Positions 21,534 to 29,854 of a stretch of DNA of 64,000 nt are shown here, one piece after another (position 1 is the stretch's first letter; every line of letters begins with the position of its first letter). Below the pieces are notes generated by a model, which saw only the letters and a list, made by a program, of their open reading frames with translations, was not told the DNA's origin and ran no database searches. A program made the position numbers and the translations under genes. This DNA comes from Halomonas sp. Y3 (lineage in GTDB: Bacteria > Pseudomonadota > Gammaproteobacteria > Pseudomonadales > Halomonadaceae): the NCBI RefSeq assembly GCF_024137965.1, contig NZ_CP099975.1:3410001-3474000 (forward strand), read 5' to 3'.

Positions 21534-23545
21534 GCGGCCGCCTCCTTGCCCTTGCCGGAGGCGGCCTGGAGAGCGGCCTCCTCGGGGTCAGGCGCCGTGG
21601 CCATGCGGCGGTAGCGCTTGTCGTAGACGGCCAGCACGCCGCCGATGGACATCAGCAGGCCGCCGAGCCACATCCAGCGCACGAAGGGCTTGTACTGGAC
21701 GCGCATGGCCCAGGTGCCGTCACCCAGATCCTCCCCCATGGCGACGTAGAGGTCGCGGAAGAAACCGGGGCGCAGCGCCACCTGGGTCATCGGCATGCCG
21801 GTGGCGATATAGAGCCGCTTCTCCGGGTTCATGGTGAAGCTGCGCTCACGATCGCCGCGCTGGACCTCGATCACCGCCCGGTCGGCCAGGAAGTTGGCAC
21901 CGCGGCGGCTGGTCAGCTCGGTCATGGTGAAGGTGTAGCCGGCCACCTCCACGCTGGAGCCCGGCCCCATGCGCACGTTGCGCTCGATCTCGTAGTTGGA
22001 GACGACCGCGATCCCGACGATGGTCACCGCCACGCCCAGGTGGCCGAGCTGCATGCCCCAGTAGGCCAGGGAGAGCTTCTTGAGCCCTGCGCCGATGGAG
22101 CTGGCGTGACGCGTCTTGTCGTAGAGATCACGCAGCATGGGCAGCACGATCCAGAGCGCGGCGATCAGGCCGATGGCCACCGGCGCGCTCCAGCGCTCGG
22201 CGAAGATCAGCGGCAGCGCCGCGCCCAGGACCACGGACACCGCCGCGGCGACCCACAGCCGCTGGACCAGCAGGCTGGCCGAGGTGTCCTTCCAGCGCGA
22301 GATCGGCCCCATGCCCATGAAGACCACCATGATCAGGGTCAGCGGCACGAAGAGCGCATTGAAGTAGGGGGGCCCCACGCTGATCTTGCCCAGGTCTAGC
22401 GCATCGAGCAGCAGCGGATAGACGGTGCCCATCAGCACGGTGACCGTCATGATCACCAGCATGATGTTGTTGATCAGCAGCAGCGCATCCCGGGAGAGCC
22501 AGGTGAAGCCCACCTTGTGGCTGACCCGCGGGGCACGCAGGGCGAAGATCAGCAGCGACAGGCCAACGGTGATCCCCAGCAGGACCAGGATGAAGAAGCC
22601 CCGGGAGGGGTCGTTGGCGAAGGCGTGCACCGAGGTCAGCACCCCGGAGCGCACCAGGAAGGTACCAAGCAGCGACAGCGAGAAGGTGGAGATCGCCAGC
22701 AGCAGGGTCCAGCTCTTGAAGGCGCCGCGCTTCTCGGTCACCGCCAGGGAGTGCATCAGGGCCGTGCCGGTCAGCCAGGGCAGCAGGGAAGCGTTCTCCA
22801 CCGGATCCCAGAACCACCAGCCGCCCCAGCCTAGCTCGTAGTAGGCCCACCAGCTGCCGAGCGCGATCCCCACGGTGAGGAAGGCCCAGGCCAGGTTGGT
22901 CCAGGGGCGCGCCCAGCGCGCCCAGGCGGCGTCCAGGCGACCGCCCAGCAGGGCGGCGATGGCGAAGGCGAAGACCACCGAGAAACCCACATAGCCCATG
23001 TAGAGCATCGGCGGGTGAAGGATCAGGCCGATATCCTGGAGCAGCGGGTTGAGGTCCGAGCCGTCCGCCGGCATATGGGGCAGGATCCGCTCGAAGGGAT
23101 TGGAGGTGACCAGGATGAAGAGCAGGAAGCCCACGCAGACCAGGCCCAGCACGCCCAGCACCCGGGCGACCATGTCGCGGGGCAGCTCCCGGGAGTAGCG
23201 GGCGGCGAAGTAGCCCCAGCCGGCCAGCATCAGGCTCCACAGCAGCACCGAGCCCTCATGGTTGCCCCACACCGCGCTGAACTTGTAGTACCAGGGCAGC
23301 ATGGAGTTGGAGTTGTTGGCCACGTTCATGACGCTGAAGTCGTCCAGCATGTAGCTGGCCGTCAGGCAGGCGTAGGCGATGGCCACGAACAGGAACTGCC
23401 CGGCTGCCATGGGCCGGGCATAGGCCATCCACAGCGGGCGGCGGGTCGCCGCGCCGGCCAGGGGCATCACCGACTGCACGATGGCCATCAGCAGGGCGAT
23501 GACCAGGGCAAAGTGGCCGATTTCGGGAATCATCCTGATAAGCAT
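21530..23545 (-). CDS. ccmF: Haem lyase subunit CcmF
   Basis: A 671-residue polytopic membrane protein of the CcmF/CcsA haem-handling superfamily. The tryptophan-rich periplasmic motif WGGWWFWDPVENASLLPW is at about residues 235-258. Many hydrophobic segments follow, and a periplasmic domain lies near 520-630. CcmF takes haem from CcmE and, with CcmH and CcmI, attaches it to apocytochrome c. The length agrees with the family (about 645-675). Confidence 0.96.
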   Translation of the reverse strand: MLIRMIPEIGHFALVIALLMAIVQSVMPLAGAATRRPLWMAYARPMAAGQFLFVAIAYACLTASYMLDDFSVMNVANNSNSMLPWYYKFSAVWGNHEGSVLLWSLMLAGWGYFAARYSRELPRDMVARVLGVLGLVCVGFLLFILVTSNPFERILPHMPADGSDLNPLLQDIGLILHPPMLYMGYVGFSVVFAFAIAALLGGRLDAAWARWARPWTNLAWAFLTVGIALGSWWAYYELGWGGWWFWDPVENASLLPWLTGTALMHSLAVTEKRGAFKSWTLLLAISTFSLSLLGTFLVRSGVLTSVHAFANDPSRGFFILVLLGITVGLSLLIFALRAPRVSHKVGFTWLSRDALLLINNIMLVIMTVTVLMGTVYPLLLDALDLGKISVGPPYFNALFVPLTLIMVVFMGMGPISRWKDTSASLLVQRLWVAAAVSVVLGAALPLIFAERWSAPVAIGLIAALWIVLPMLRDLYDKTRHASSIGAGLKKLSLAYWGMQLGHLGVAVTIVGIAVVSNYEIERNVRMGPGSSVEVAGYTFTMTELTSRRGANFLADRAVIEVQRGDRERSFTMNPEKRLYIATGMPMTQVALRPGFFRDLYVAMGEDLGDGTWAMRVQYKPFVRWMWLGGLLMSIGGVLAVYDKRYRRMATAPDPEEAALQAASGKGKEAAA

Positions 23546-23557
23546 GGGGTCTCCGGT

Positions 23558-24085
23558 TCAGTACGCGCTGCTGCTGGCGCCATTGGAGGCGCTGGCCTCC
23601 GCACGCTTGGCCGCCGCTTCAGCCTTCTGCTGGAAGTCCTCGGGCTTGTAGCCGGCATCTACCAGCGCCTGAGCCACCTCGGGGGGCATGTAGTTCTCGT
23701 CGTGGCGCGCCAGCACCTGGTCGGCCTTGAGGTAGCCGTCGTGCTGCAGCTGACCGACCACCACCACGCCCTGCCCTTCCCGGAACAGGTCGGGGAGGAT
23801 GCCGCTGTAGTGGACGCGCAGGTCGTCGACGTAGTCGGTCACGTAGAACTCCACGTCCAGGCTGTCGGGGTTACGCACTACCGTCCCCTCCTTGACCATC
23901 CCGCCGGCCCGGATCTGTCGCTCGAAGGGCGCCTCGCCGGCGGCAATCTGGATGGGGCTGAAGAAGAGGTTGATGTTGGCACGCAGGGCATAGAGGGTCA
24001 GCCCCACGGCAATGGACGCCAGGACGAGCAGCCCCAGGATCACGTAGAGCTTCTGCTTGCGCTTTTGGGTCAGGCTAAGAGTCAT
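23558..24085 (-). CDS. ccmE: Periplasmic haem chaperone CcmE
   Basis: A 175-residue protein with an N-terminal membrane anchor (about 12-33) and an OB-fold periplasmic domain. The haem-binding histidine is about residue 128 in the conserved HDENYMP motif. The C-terminal tail is Ala/Ser/Glu-rich and variable. The start at 24085 is chosen because it gives the usual short cytoplasmic TQKRKQKL stretch before the anchor. It carries haem from CcmC to CcmF. Confidence 0.95.
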   Translation of the reverse strand: MTLSLTQKRKQKLYVILGLLVLASIAVGLTLYALRANINLFFSPIQIAAGEAPFERQIRAGGMVKEGTVVRNPDSLDVEFYVTDYVDDLRVHYSGILPDLFREGQGVVVVGQLQHDGYLKADQVLARHDENYMPPEVAQALVDAGYKPEDFQQKAEAAAKRAEASASNGASSSAY

Positions 24086-24314
24086 GATGATTACCACCCA
24101 CTTGATGTGAAACCTCGGCCATGTCGCCCCGCTCCGCCCCGAGGCGCTCCTCGCGACGCACCCGGCGCTGCAGGTTGCGCAGCAGCAGGCGCCGCTCGGC
24201 GCGGGCGTGCAGGACGATGACGATCAGCAGCCCGGCGGTCACGCCCCAGGCGGCCCAGACATAGGGGGCGTGCCCCCCCATGGCGAAAAACTCGTTCAGC
24301 GATTCGAAGGCCAT
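24075..24314 (-). CDS. ccmD: Haem exporter small subunit CcmD
   Basis: A 79-residue small membrane protein. It starts [20 protein letters not shown], typical of CcmD, with one hydrophobic helix (about 18-38) and then a basic, arginine-rich cytoplasmic tail. It helps release holo-CcmE from the CcmABC complex. It overlaps the ccmE start and shares its first base with the end of ccmC. The identity rests on position and the FFAMGG/YVW pattern, because CcmD is poorly conserved. Confidence 0.9.
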   Translation of the reverse strand: MAFESLNEFFAMGGHAPYVWAAWGVTAGLLIVIVLHARAERRLLLRNLQRRVRREERLGAERGDMAEVSHQVGGNHHDS

Positions 24315-25054
24315 CAGCGCTCCTCCGCGGCCAGGTCACGTACCCAGCGCTTGCTGGACTCGCGGCGCAGGATCTCGCTGCGGGTGCGCATCAGCGTCAA
24401 GGCAATGAAGAAACTGTAGAAGCCCAGCACCATGATCAGCAGCGGCGCCCACATCTCGGTGGGCATGGCCACGCGCCCGGTGATGGTGAAGGTGGCCGGC
24501 TGGTGCAGGGTGTACCACCAGTCCACCGAGTACTTGATGATCGGGATATTGATCACCCCCACCATGGCCAGCACCGAGGCGGCCCGGGAGGCGCTGTCGC
24601 GGCTCGTGAAGGCGCCGCGCAGGGCGATCACGCCCAGATAGAGAAACAGCAGGATCAGCATCGAGGTGAGCCGCGCATCCCACATCCACCAGGTGCCCCA
24701 GGTGGGCACTCCCCAGACCGCCCCGGAGAAGAGCGACACGAAGGTCATGGCCGCCCCCAGGGGCGCCATCATGGCGGCGGCCATGTCGGCCACCTTGATC
24801 TTCCAGACCATGTAGACCAGGCCGCACACCGCCATGCTGACGAAGATCGACTGGGCCAGGAAGGCCGACGGTACGTGGACGTAGATGATGCGGAAGCTGT
24901 TGCCTTGCTGATAGTCGGCGGGGGCAAAGGCGAGGCCCCAGACCGTACCGACCAGGATCAGGGTCGCCGCGGCGACCCAGAAGAACGGCTGCAACCTGGC
25001 ACCGATGGCGTAGAACCACTTGGGGGAACGCAGCTTGTTAATGAAGGCCCACAT
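24314..25054 (-). CDS. ccmC: Haem transporter/handling protein CcmC
   Basis: A 246-residue six-helix membrane protein. The Trp-rich haem-binding motif [12 protein letters not shown] is at about residues 113-125, with the conserved histidines of the family in flanking loops (HVPSAF, and HQPATF later). CcmC presents haem to CcmE. It lies 10 bp after ccmB. Confidence 0.96.
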   Translation of the reverse strand: MWAFINKLRSPKWFYAIGARLQPFFWVAAATLILVGTVWGLAFAPADYQQGNSFRIIYVHVPSAFLAQSIFVSMAVCGLVYMVWKIKVADMAAAMMAPLGAAMTFVSLFSGAVWGVPTWGTWWMWDARLTSMLILLFLYLGVIALRGAFTSRDSASRAASVLAMVGVINIPIIKYSVDWWYTLHQPATFTITGRVAMPTEMWAPLLIMVLGFYSFFIALTLMRTRSEILRRESSKRWVRDLAAEER

Positions 25055-25064
25055 GCCTCACCTC

Positions 25065-25814
25065 TCAACCGTTGATACTGATACGCAGCGATGCCGCCAT
25101 GGCCCAGGGCGCCAGCATCAGCGCCAGGGCCAGCAGGGCACCCAGAATGGCCAGATGGGCCGCGACCCCGTCGCCGAGGATGGCCGCCTGTACCGCACCG
25201 GCACCGAAGATCAGCACCGGAATATAGAGCGGCAGCACCAGCAGCGACAGCAGCACGCCACCCCGGGAGAGTCCCACGGTGAGCGCTGCGCCGATGGCGC
25301 CGATCAGGCTCAGGCTGGCGGTGCCGAGTGCCAGCGAAACCGCCAGCGTCAGGTAGCTGCCGGCGGGCAGCGACAGCATGATCCCGAGGACAGGAGCCAT
25401 CAGCGCCAGGGGCAGGCCGGTCAGCAGCCAGTGCACCGCCACCTTGGCCAGCGCCAGCATGGAGAGCGGCTGCGGCGTCAGCAGCAGCTGCTCCAGGGAG
25501 CCGTCGTCGTAGTCGCCGCGAAACAGGCTGTCCAGGGAGAGCAGCGCCGCCAGCAGCGCGGCAACCCACAGCAGGCCGGGGGCGATGGTGGCCAGCAGTT
25601 CCGGGTCCGGCGAGATACCGATCGGGAACAGGGTGATCACCAGCGCGAAGAAGACCAGCGGGTTGAGCACTTCGCTGCGCCGGCGCATCAGCAGCACCAG
25701 ATCACGCTTGAGCGTTGCCCAGAGTGCGACCGCAAGGCCCGCGCCGGGTTCCCCGGTCGCCTCGACGGGGGTGCGGCTTTCTGTCGCAGGCGAGGGTGCG
25801 TTAGTGCCTGGCAT
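25065..25814 (-). CDS. ccmB: Haem exporter permease CcmB
   Basis: A 249-residue membrane protein with six hydrophobic segments. It carries the CcmB signatures RRRSEVLNPLVFFALV and DYDDGSLEQLLLTP. The first 25 residues are Pro/Glu/Thr-rich and longer than in most relatives, so a start slightly downstream is possible. The chosen start overlaps ccmA by 14 bp. CcmB pairs with the CcmA ATPase to release holo-CcmE. Confidence 0.93.
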   Translation of the reverse strand: MPGTNAPSPATESRTPVEATGEPGAGLAVALWATLKRDLVLLMRRRSEVLNPLVFFALVITLFPIGISPDPELLATIAPGLLWVAALLAALLSLDSLFRGDYDDGSLEQLLLTPQPLSMLALAKVAVHWLLTGLPLALMAPVLGIMLSLPAGSYLTLAVSLALGTASLSLIGAIGAALTVGLSRGGVLLSLLVLPLYIPVLIFGAGAVQAAILGDGVAAHLAILGALLALALMLAPWAMAASLRISING

Positions 25815-26448
25815 GCTGCTGCCCTCCCCTGCCCAGGCGAATACGCCGCAGCTCGGCGGTGTCGCGCAGCTCGTGGTGAGTGGTCACCAGCACGCAGCCG
25901 CCGGCGCGGGCGTGAATCACCAGCCGCTCTTCCAGCGCCGCCACCCCGTCGCGGTCGATGGCGGTGAAGGGCTCGTCGAGCACCCACAGCGGCCGCGGCG
26001 TCAGTTCTAGACGGGCCAGTGCCACCCGGCGCTGCTGGCCGGCGGAGAGCTGCCCTGCGGGCACGTCCTCGAAGCCCACCAGGCCGACGGACTCCAGTGC
26101 CGCCAGGCGCGCCGCCTCATTACTGCGCGACCCGGCCAGCGCCTGGTACCAGGCCAGGTTCTCCAGAGGCGTCAGCGCCGCCTTCACGCCCGGCGCGTGC
26201 CCCAGATAGAGCAGGCTCTCGAGAAAGGCCTGCCGCGCCTCACGCATGGGCGCGCCATTCCAGTAAAGCTCCCCCTGGTAGTCAGCCAGCTGGCCGGACA
26301 GGATCTTCAGCAGCGTGGTCTTGCCGCTGCCGTTAGGCCCCTCGATGCGCACGATCTCGCCGGCGCGAATGTCCAGGTCGAGATCCTCGAAGAGCCAGCG
26401 ATCATCCCGTTCACAGGCCAGTTTTCGGGCTTGCAGGCTCAGGCTCAA
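25801..26448 (-). CDS. ccmA: Cytochrome c biogenesis ATP-binding protein CcmA
   Basis: A 215-residue ABC ATPase with Walker A GPNGSGKTT (residues 37-45), signature LSAGQQRRVALARL near 131, and Walker B LWVLDEPF. It is short, as CcmA proteins are. It is the first gene of the nine-gene ccm operon. ATP hydrolysis drives release of haem-loaded CcmE. The promoter must lie in the 227-bp gap shared with the divergent SOS-regulated gene. Confidence 0.95.
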   Translation of the reverse strand: MSLSLQARKLACERDDRWLFEDLDLDIRAGEIVRIEGPNGSGKTTLLKILSGQLADYQGELYWNGAPMREARQAFLESLLYLGHAPGVKAALTPLENLAWYQALAGSRSNEAARLAALESVGLVGFEDVPAGQLSAGQQRRVALARLELTPRPLWVLDEPFTAIDRDGVAALEERLVIHARAGGCVLVTTHHELRDTAELRRIRLGRGGQQHARH

Positions 26449-26619
26449 GGCACACTCCGTGCATGGGTAATTTGGCTCGAGACTCTACACGGAAAGCCGT
26501 TTTCCTGCCAGAAGAGCGGCTGCGTCAGCCAGTCGCGGTTGACCGGCGTCAAGCCTTCCGTCGCTAGGCGAATTTCGCCCCCCCTTGCGAACTGACCCGT
26601 CGCTGCTATGCTGTCCATG

Positions 26620-26639
26620 TACTGTATATCTCGACAGTA
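26620..26639 (+). promoter_or_regulatory. LexA binding site (SOS box)
   Basis: TACTGTATATCTCGACAGTA fits the gammaproteobacterial SOS box CTG-N10-CAG with matching TA flanks on both sides. It lies 36 bp before the ATG of the LexA/UmuD-like peptidase gene, so that gene is very likely repressed by LexA. The recA box in this same window (47072-47091) has the same outer bases. Confidence 0.85.
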
Positions 26640-26675
26640 TCCAGCCCGAGAGGCTGCCGACAGGAGACCCACACC

Positions 26676-27161
26676 ATGCCCGCGAGCCCTACCCGCTTCC
26701 TGCTTCGCCGCCCCAACCTGCCCCTGGCCGAGGCCTGGGCCCTCCTCGACGACCCCGAGCCGGCAGGCACGCCCCTCGTCGAGATCCCCCTGCTCGGCAG
26801 CGTCTCGGCGGGGCTGCCCATCGAAGCCTGCGCCGACACCTCCACCATCCGGGTGCCCAGCTGCATGGTGCGCCGCAACACCTATGCCCTGAGAGTGCGC
26901 GGCAACTCCATGATCGATTGCAACATCTTCGACGGCGATGTGATCATTATCGAGCGCCAGGAGAGCGCCGAGAACGGCGAAACCGCCGTCGTGATGATCA
27001 ACGACCAGGAGGTCACCCTGAAGAAGCTCTATATCGACCGCGCCGGCGTGCGCCTGCAGCCGGCCAACGAGCGCATGGCCCCCATCTTCCTGAAGAACAG
27101 CGACATCCAGGTGCTGGGGCTGGTCATGGGCGTCGTCCGCCAGGACGAGCTGGCCGCCTGA
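26676..27161 (+). CDS. LexA/UmuD-like S24 autopeptidase without a DNA-binding domain
   Basis: A 161-residue S24 peptidase. The self-cleavage pair Ala45-Gly46 lies in GSVSAGLPIEA. The catalytic Ser78 is in RGNSMID and Lys116 in VTLKKL, a 38-residue spacing against 37 in LexA and UmuD. The N-terminal 34 residues contain no helix-turn-helix, so it cannot be an ordinary repressor. It has the layout of UmuD, but the core resembles LexA as much as UmuD (IPLLGSVSAG, DGDVIIIERQ). No umuC or imuB follows. A SOS box precedes it and its stop overlaps the start of yigZ. It may be a UmuD-type translesion factor working with a polymerase encoded elsewhere, or a cleavable antagonist or partner of LexA. Confidence 0.85.
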   Translation: MPASPTRFLLRRPNLPLAEAWALLDDPEPAGTPLVEIPLLGSVSAGLPIEACADTSTIRVPSCMVRRNTYALRVRGNSMIDCNIFDGDVIIIERQESAENGETAVVMINDQEVTLKKLYIDRAGVRLQPANERMAPIFLKNSDIQVLGLVMGVVRQDELAA

Positions 27162-27781
27162 TGCGCTACCCCGTCCCCGACCTGGCCGCCGGCCAGCGGC
27201 AGGAGAGCGAGATCGAGGTGGAGAAGAGCCGCTTCATCACCTGGCTCTGCCATGCCCCCGCGCCCCACGCCTTCGAAGCGCTGCTGGCCGAGGCCCGCCG
27301 CCTCCACCCGGGCGCCAGCCACCACTGCAGCGCCTTTATCGCCGGCCCGCCGGGGGAGCAGAACGCCATCGGCTTCTCCGACGACGGCGAGCCCGGCGGC
27401 ACCGCCGGGCGCCCCATGTACCAGGCCCTGGAGGGCTCCGGCCTCGGCCAGGTAGGCTGCGTGGTCACCCGCTACTTCGGCGGCACCAAGCTGGGTACCG
27501 GCGGGCTCGCCCGGGCCTACGCCCAGGCCGTGCTCCACGGCCTGGAGGGCCTGCCGCGCCGCGAGGTGGTGGAGCGCCAACCGCTGCGCCTCGCCGTGGA
27601 GTTCGCCGGCGAGGCCGAGGCCCGGACCTGGCTGGCCGCCCAGGACATCCCGGTGGAGGCCGCCGACTACGCCGCCGAGGGGGTCATCCTCACCGCCGGC
27701 TGGCCAAGCGACACCCCCGTCGACCTCGGCGAACTCGAATCACGACTGCGCGGCAGGCTGATCCTGCTGCCTGCCCCCTGA
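27161..27781 (+). CDS. YigZ/IMPACT family protein
   Basis: A 206-residue protein with the IMPACT N-terminal motif (EVEKSRFITWL, HHCSAFIAG, GFSDDGEPGGTAGRPMYQAL, VTRYFGGTKLGTGGLARAYA) and the short C-terminal DUF1949-like domain. The bacterial family (YigZ) binds nucleic acids or ribosomes in some reports; its function is not settled. Its ATG shares a base with the stop of the SOS-regulated upstream gene (TGATG), so it is probably induced with it. Confidence 0.9.
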   Translation: MRYPVPDLAAGQRQESEIEVEKSRFITWLCHAPAPHAFEALLAEARRLHPGASHHCSAFIAGPPGEQNAIGFSDDGEPGGTAGRPMYQALEGSGLGQVGCVVTRYFGGTKLGTGGLARAYAQAVLHGLEGLPRREVVERQPLRLAVEFAGEAEARTWLAAQDIPVEAADYAAEGVILTAGWPSDTPVDLGELESRLRGRLILLPAP

Positions 27782-27787
27782 TTCGAT

Positions 27788-28462
27788 TCAGGCGTCGGGC
27801 CGCTCCCCAAAGCTGCCCAGCGCTACCTCGTAGGAGCGCTGAATGTGGTCATCCATCAGCGCCCTGGCCGCTCTGGCATCACGGGCCAACGCCAGCGCCA
27901 CCAGCTCACCGTGCTGAGTATCTAGCACCCGCCGCACCTCGGGGGCCTCAGGGGCCAGACGGCGATAGCGGTCGAACTGGTCATGAAGCTGCTCAATGAA
28001 GCGCAGTAACCAAGCGGACCCACAGGGCGCCACCAGCGTGCGATGAAAGCGCCCGTGGAGGTGCTCCCACTCGTCGACCTGCTCCGGGCACTCGTCGGCC
28101 CGCTTCAAACGATGGGCTGCGGCCAGCAGCTCCGACTCCCACTCCGCGTCGCCTCGCTCGATGGAGCGCACCAGCGCCATCCCCTCCAGCTCACGGCGCA
28201 TCTCGGCGATGTCTTCCAGCTCATCGCGATCTAGCCGCGGCACCCGAAAACCCTTCTGGTTTTCCTGAATCAGCAGGCCATAGGCCGCAAGGCGATTGAG
28301 CGCCTCACGCAGCGGGCTCAGCCCAACGTCATAGCGCTCCTTGAGGGCACTGATGGCTATCTTCTCCCCAGCCTGGAAGCGCCCGTTGAGGAGCTCCTCC
28401 CGCAGGGTATCGTAGATAAGGCTTGACCGGGTCCGACCGCCCCTCCCCTCGAGTGCTCTCAT
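27788..28462 (-). CDS. GntR-family transcriptional regulator, FCD subfamily
   Basis: A 224-residue regulator: an N-terminal winged helix (about 10-75, with YDVGLSPLREALNRLAAYGLL as the recognition region) and a C-terminal all-helical FCD ligand domain (about 85-215, with the metal-binding His/Asp pattern HGRFHRTL and HGELVALALARD). The start at 28462 is chosen because AGGAGG lies 5-6 bases upstream. It is divergent from the chrA pair and very likely controls it and the TRAP/ggt genes; see the shared motif at 28555 and 31003. The ligand is unknown, but FCD regulators usually bind small organic acids. Confidence 0.92.
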   Translation of the reverse strand: MRALEGRGGRTRSSLIYDTLREELLNGRFQAGEKIAISALKERYDVGLSPLREALNRLAAYGLLIQENQKGFRVPRLDRDELEDIAEMRRELEGMALVRSIERGDAEWESELLAAAHRLKRADECPEQVDEWEHLHGRFHRTLVAPCGSAWLLRFIEQLHDQFDRYRRLAPEAPEVRRVLDTQHGELVALALARDARAARALMDDHIQRSYEVALGSFGERPDA

Positions 28463-28554
28463 ACCACCTCCTGACCTTCTCGACGCGTCTCGCCCTGCCG
28501 CGAGAGGCATCCGTAATTGACGCCACAACGGACAGCATCCTATAGTCAAAATAT

Positions 28555-28575
28555 AATCGATTTTTTACGGCATGC
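28555..28575 (+). promoter_or_regulatory. Candidate GntR operator overlapping the chrA promoter
   Basis: AATCGATTTT-TTAC-GGCATGC occurs in the 169-bp gap between the divergent gntR and chrA genes. A perfect TATAAT at 28552-28557 overlaps its left part. The same word with a two-base shorter spacer is found before the TRAP operon at 31003-31021. The core AATCGATT is palindromic. Repetition at two promoters of one functional locus beside its own GntR gene suggests an operator; binding is inferred. Confidence 0.5.
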
Positions 28576-28631
28576 ACGATATGTTATCTATTCGTCTGTG
28601 CCTGGTGCTATGACCGATACGGAAAACTCAC

Positions 28632-29204
28632 ATGCCTCCTAACCGCCAGGCGCCCATTGGCGCCCTCTTCTGGGCTTTCACCCGCATCGGCCTGCTCGGT
28701 TTCGGAGGTGGGCCCTCAATGATACCTCTGGTGCACCAGGAGGTGGTCAAACGCCACGCCTGGATGACGGATGAGGAGTTCGCCGACGTCCTGGCCATCG
28801 CCAACACCCTGCCCGGCCCCATCGCCACCAAGATGCCCGGCTACATCGGCTACCGGGTGGCGGGACTTGGCGGTTGTATCATCGCCGTGTCCGCGGTCAT
28901 TGTGCCTATGATTGTTGCCATGATTCTGTTGCTCAGTGTCTTCAGCCACTACCGCGATGTCGACTGGATCCGAGGCATGGGGCAGTCCGTGGTGCCGGTG
29001 GTGATGGTGATGCTGGCTCAGCTAACTCTGGACTTCTGGCACAAGTCGCGCCTGGCGCTGGGCTGGGCTGTCAGCCTGGCCATGGCGGTCATAGCCGGCG
29101 TCCTCATCTACGGCCTAGGACTGCACCCGGGCTGGGTGATCGGAGCACTGCTGATCGCGGCCCTACTGCGCCCGGCCCAGAAGGCCTCGGAAACGCGCTC
29201 ATGA
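28632..29204 (+). CDS. chrA: Chromate-transporter-family (CHR) protein, N-terminal half type
   Basis: A 190-residue membrane protein with one CHR domain: FTRIGLLGFGGGPSMIPLVHQEVV at the start, then ANTLPGPIATKMPGYIGY. Classical ChrA has two such domains in about 400 residues; here they are split between two overlapping genes, the short-chain CHR arrangement. The ATG of the second gene overlaps this stop (ATGA). The family exports chromate or other anions. In this context, with gamma-glutamyltransferase and TRAP genes, the substrate may be an organic anion instead. Confidence 0.85.
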   Translation: MPPNRQAPIGALFWAFTRIGLLGFGGGPSMIPLVHQEVVKRHAWMTDEEFADVLAIANTLPGPIATKMPGYIGYRVAGLGGCIIAVSAVIVPMIVAMILLLSVFSHYRDVDWIRGMGQSVVPVVMVMLAQLTLDFWHKSRLALGWAVSLAMAVIAGVLIYGLGLHPGWVIGALLIAALLRPAQKASETRS

Positions 29205-29731
29205 TCTACTGGGAGCTGTTTCTCGCCTTCTTCATCCCCAACATCATCGGCTACGGCGGCGGGCCTGCCATCATTCCACTGATCGAGGCGGAGGTGGTTG
29301 GGCGCTATGGCTGGATGAGCGCTCAAGAGTTTGCCGAGACCCTGGCGCTGGGCAACGCCCTGCCTTCTCCCATCGCCACCAAGATGGCAGGGCAAGTGGG
29401 CTTCGAGGTGGCCGGCACCGGCGGCGCCCTGGTGGCCGTGCTAGCCACGGTGGTGCCCTCGTTGCTGCTGATGCTGGGCGCCCTGGGGCTGCTCTATCGC
29501 CACCGCGACTCCCCCCGGGTCAAGCGCATGAGCCAGTGGGTGCGCCCGGTGATCGCTCTGATGATGGGCTGGCTGACCCTCGGCTTCTTCCTGGAGGGAG
29601 TCGGTGGCGCCGGCCTGCTGCACACTCTGGTGATCGGCGCCACCGCTGCCATCGCCCTGCTGCACTTCCGCGCCCATCCCGCCATTGTCGTGCTGGGAGC
29701 GCTCGTCTACGGAGGGCTCTTTCTCGGCTGA
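29201..29731 (+). CDS. chrA: Chromate-transporter-family (CHR) protein, C-terminal half type
   Basis: A 176-residue CHR protein. It repeats the domain pattern of its upstream neighbour: FFIPNIIGYGGGPAIIPLIEAEVV and GNALPSPIATKMAGQVGFEV. About five hydrophobic segments follow. It is coupled by a 4-bp overlap and surely forms a heterodimeric transporter with the upstream half. The duplication is visible directly by comparing the two translations. Substrate is uncertain, as for the partner. Confidence 0.85.
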   Translation: MIYWELFLAFFIPNIIGYGGGPAIIPLIEAEVVGRYGWMSAQEFAETLALGNALPSPIATKMAGQVGFEVAGTGGALVAVLATVVPSLLLMLGALGLLYRHRDSPRVKRMSQWVRPVIALMMGWLTLGFFLEGVGGAGLLHTLVIGATAAIALLHFRAHPAIVVLGALVYGGLFLG

Positions 29732-29854
29732 CATCGCAAACCATCATCACCTGTCACCGAGCGCCTCCCGGCCACCGCTCTAAGGCATCCCTTTCACCCG
29801 AAAACTCCCGATAAATCTGCCGGGCACCGCCTGGGTCGACCCAAGGAGCTTTCG

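Noticed and set aside
29201..29731. The second CHR gene as a frameshifted half of a single long chrA
   Set aside because: Both halves have their own start, a clean ATGA overlap and full domain motifs, as in known short-chain CHR pairs.
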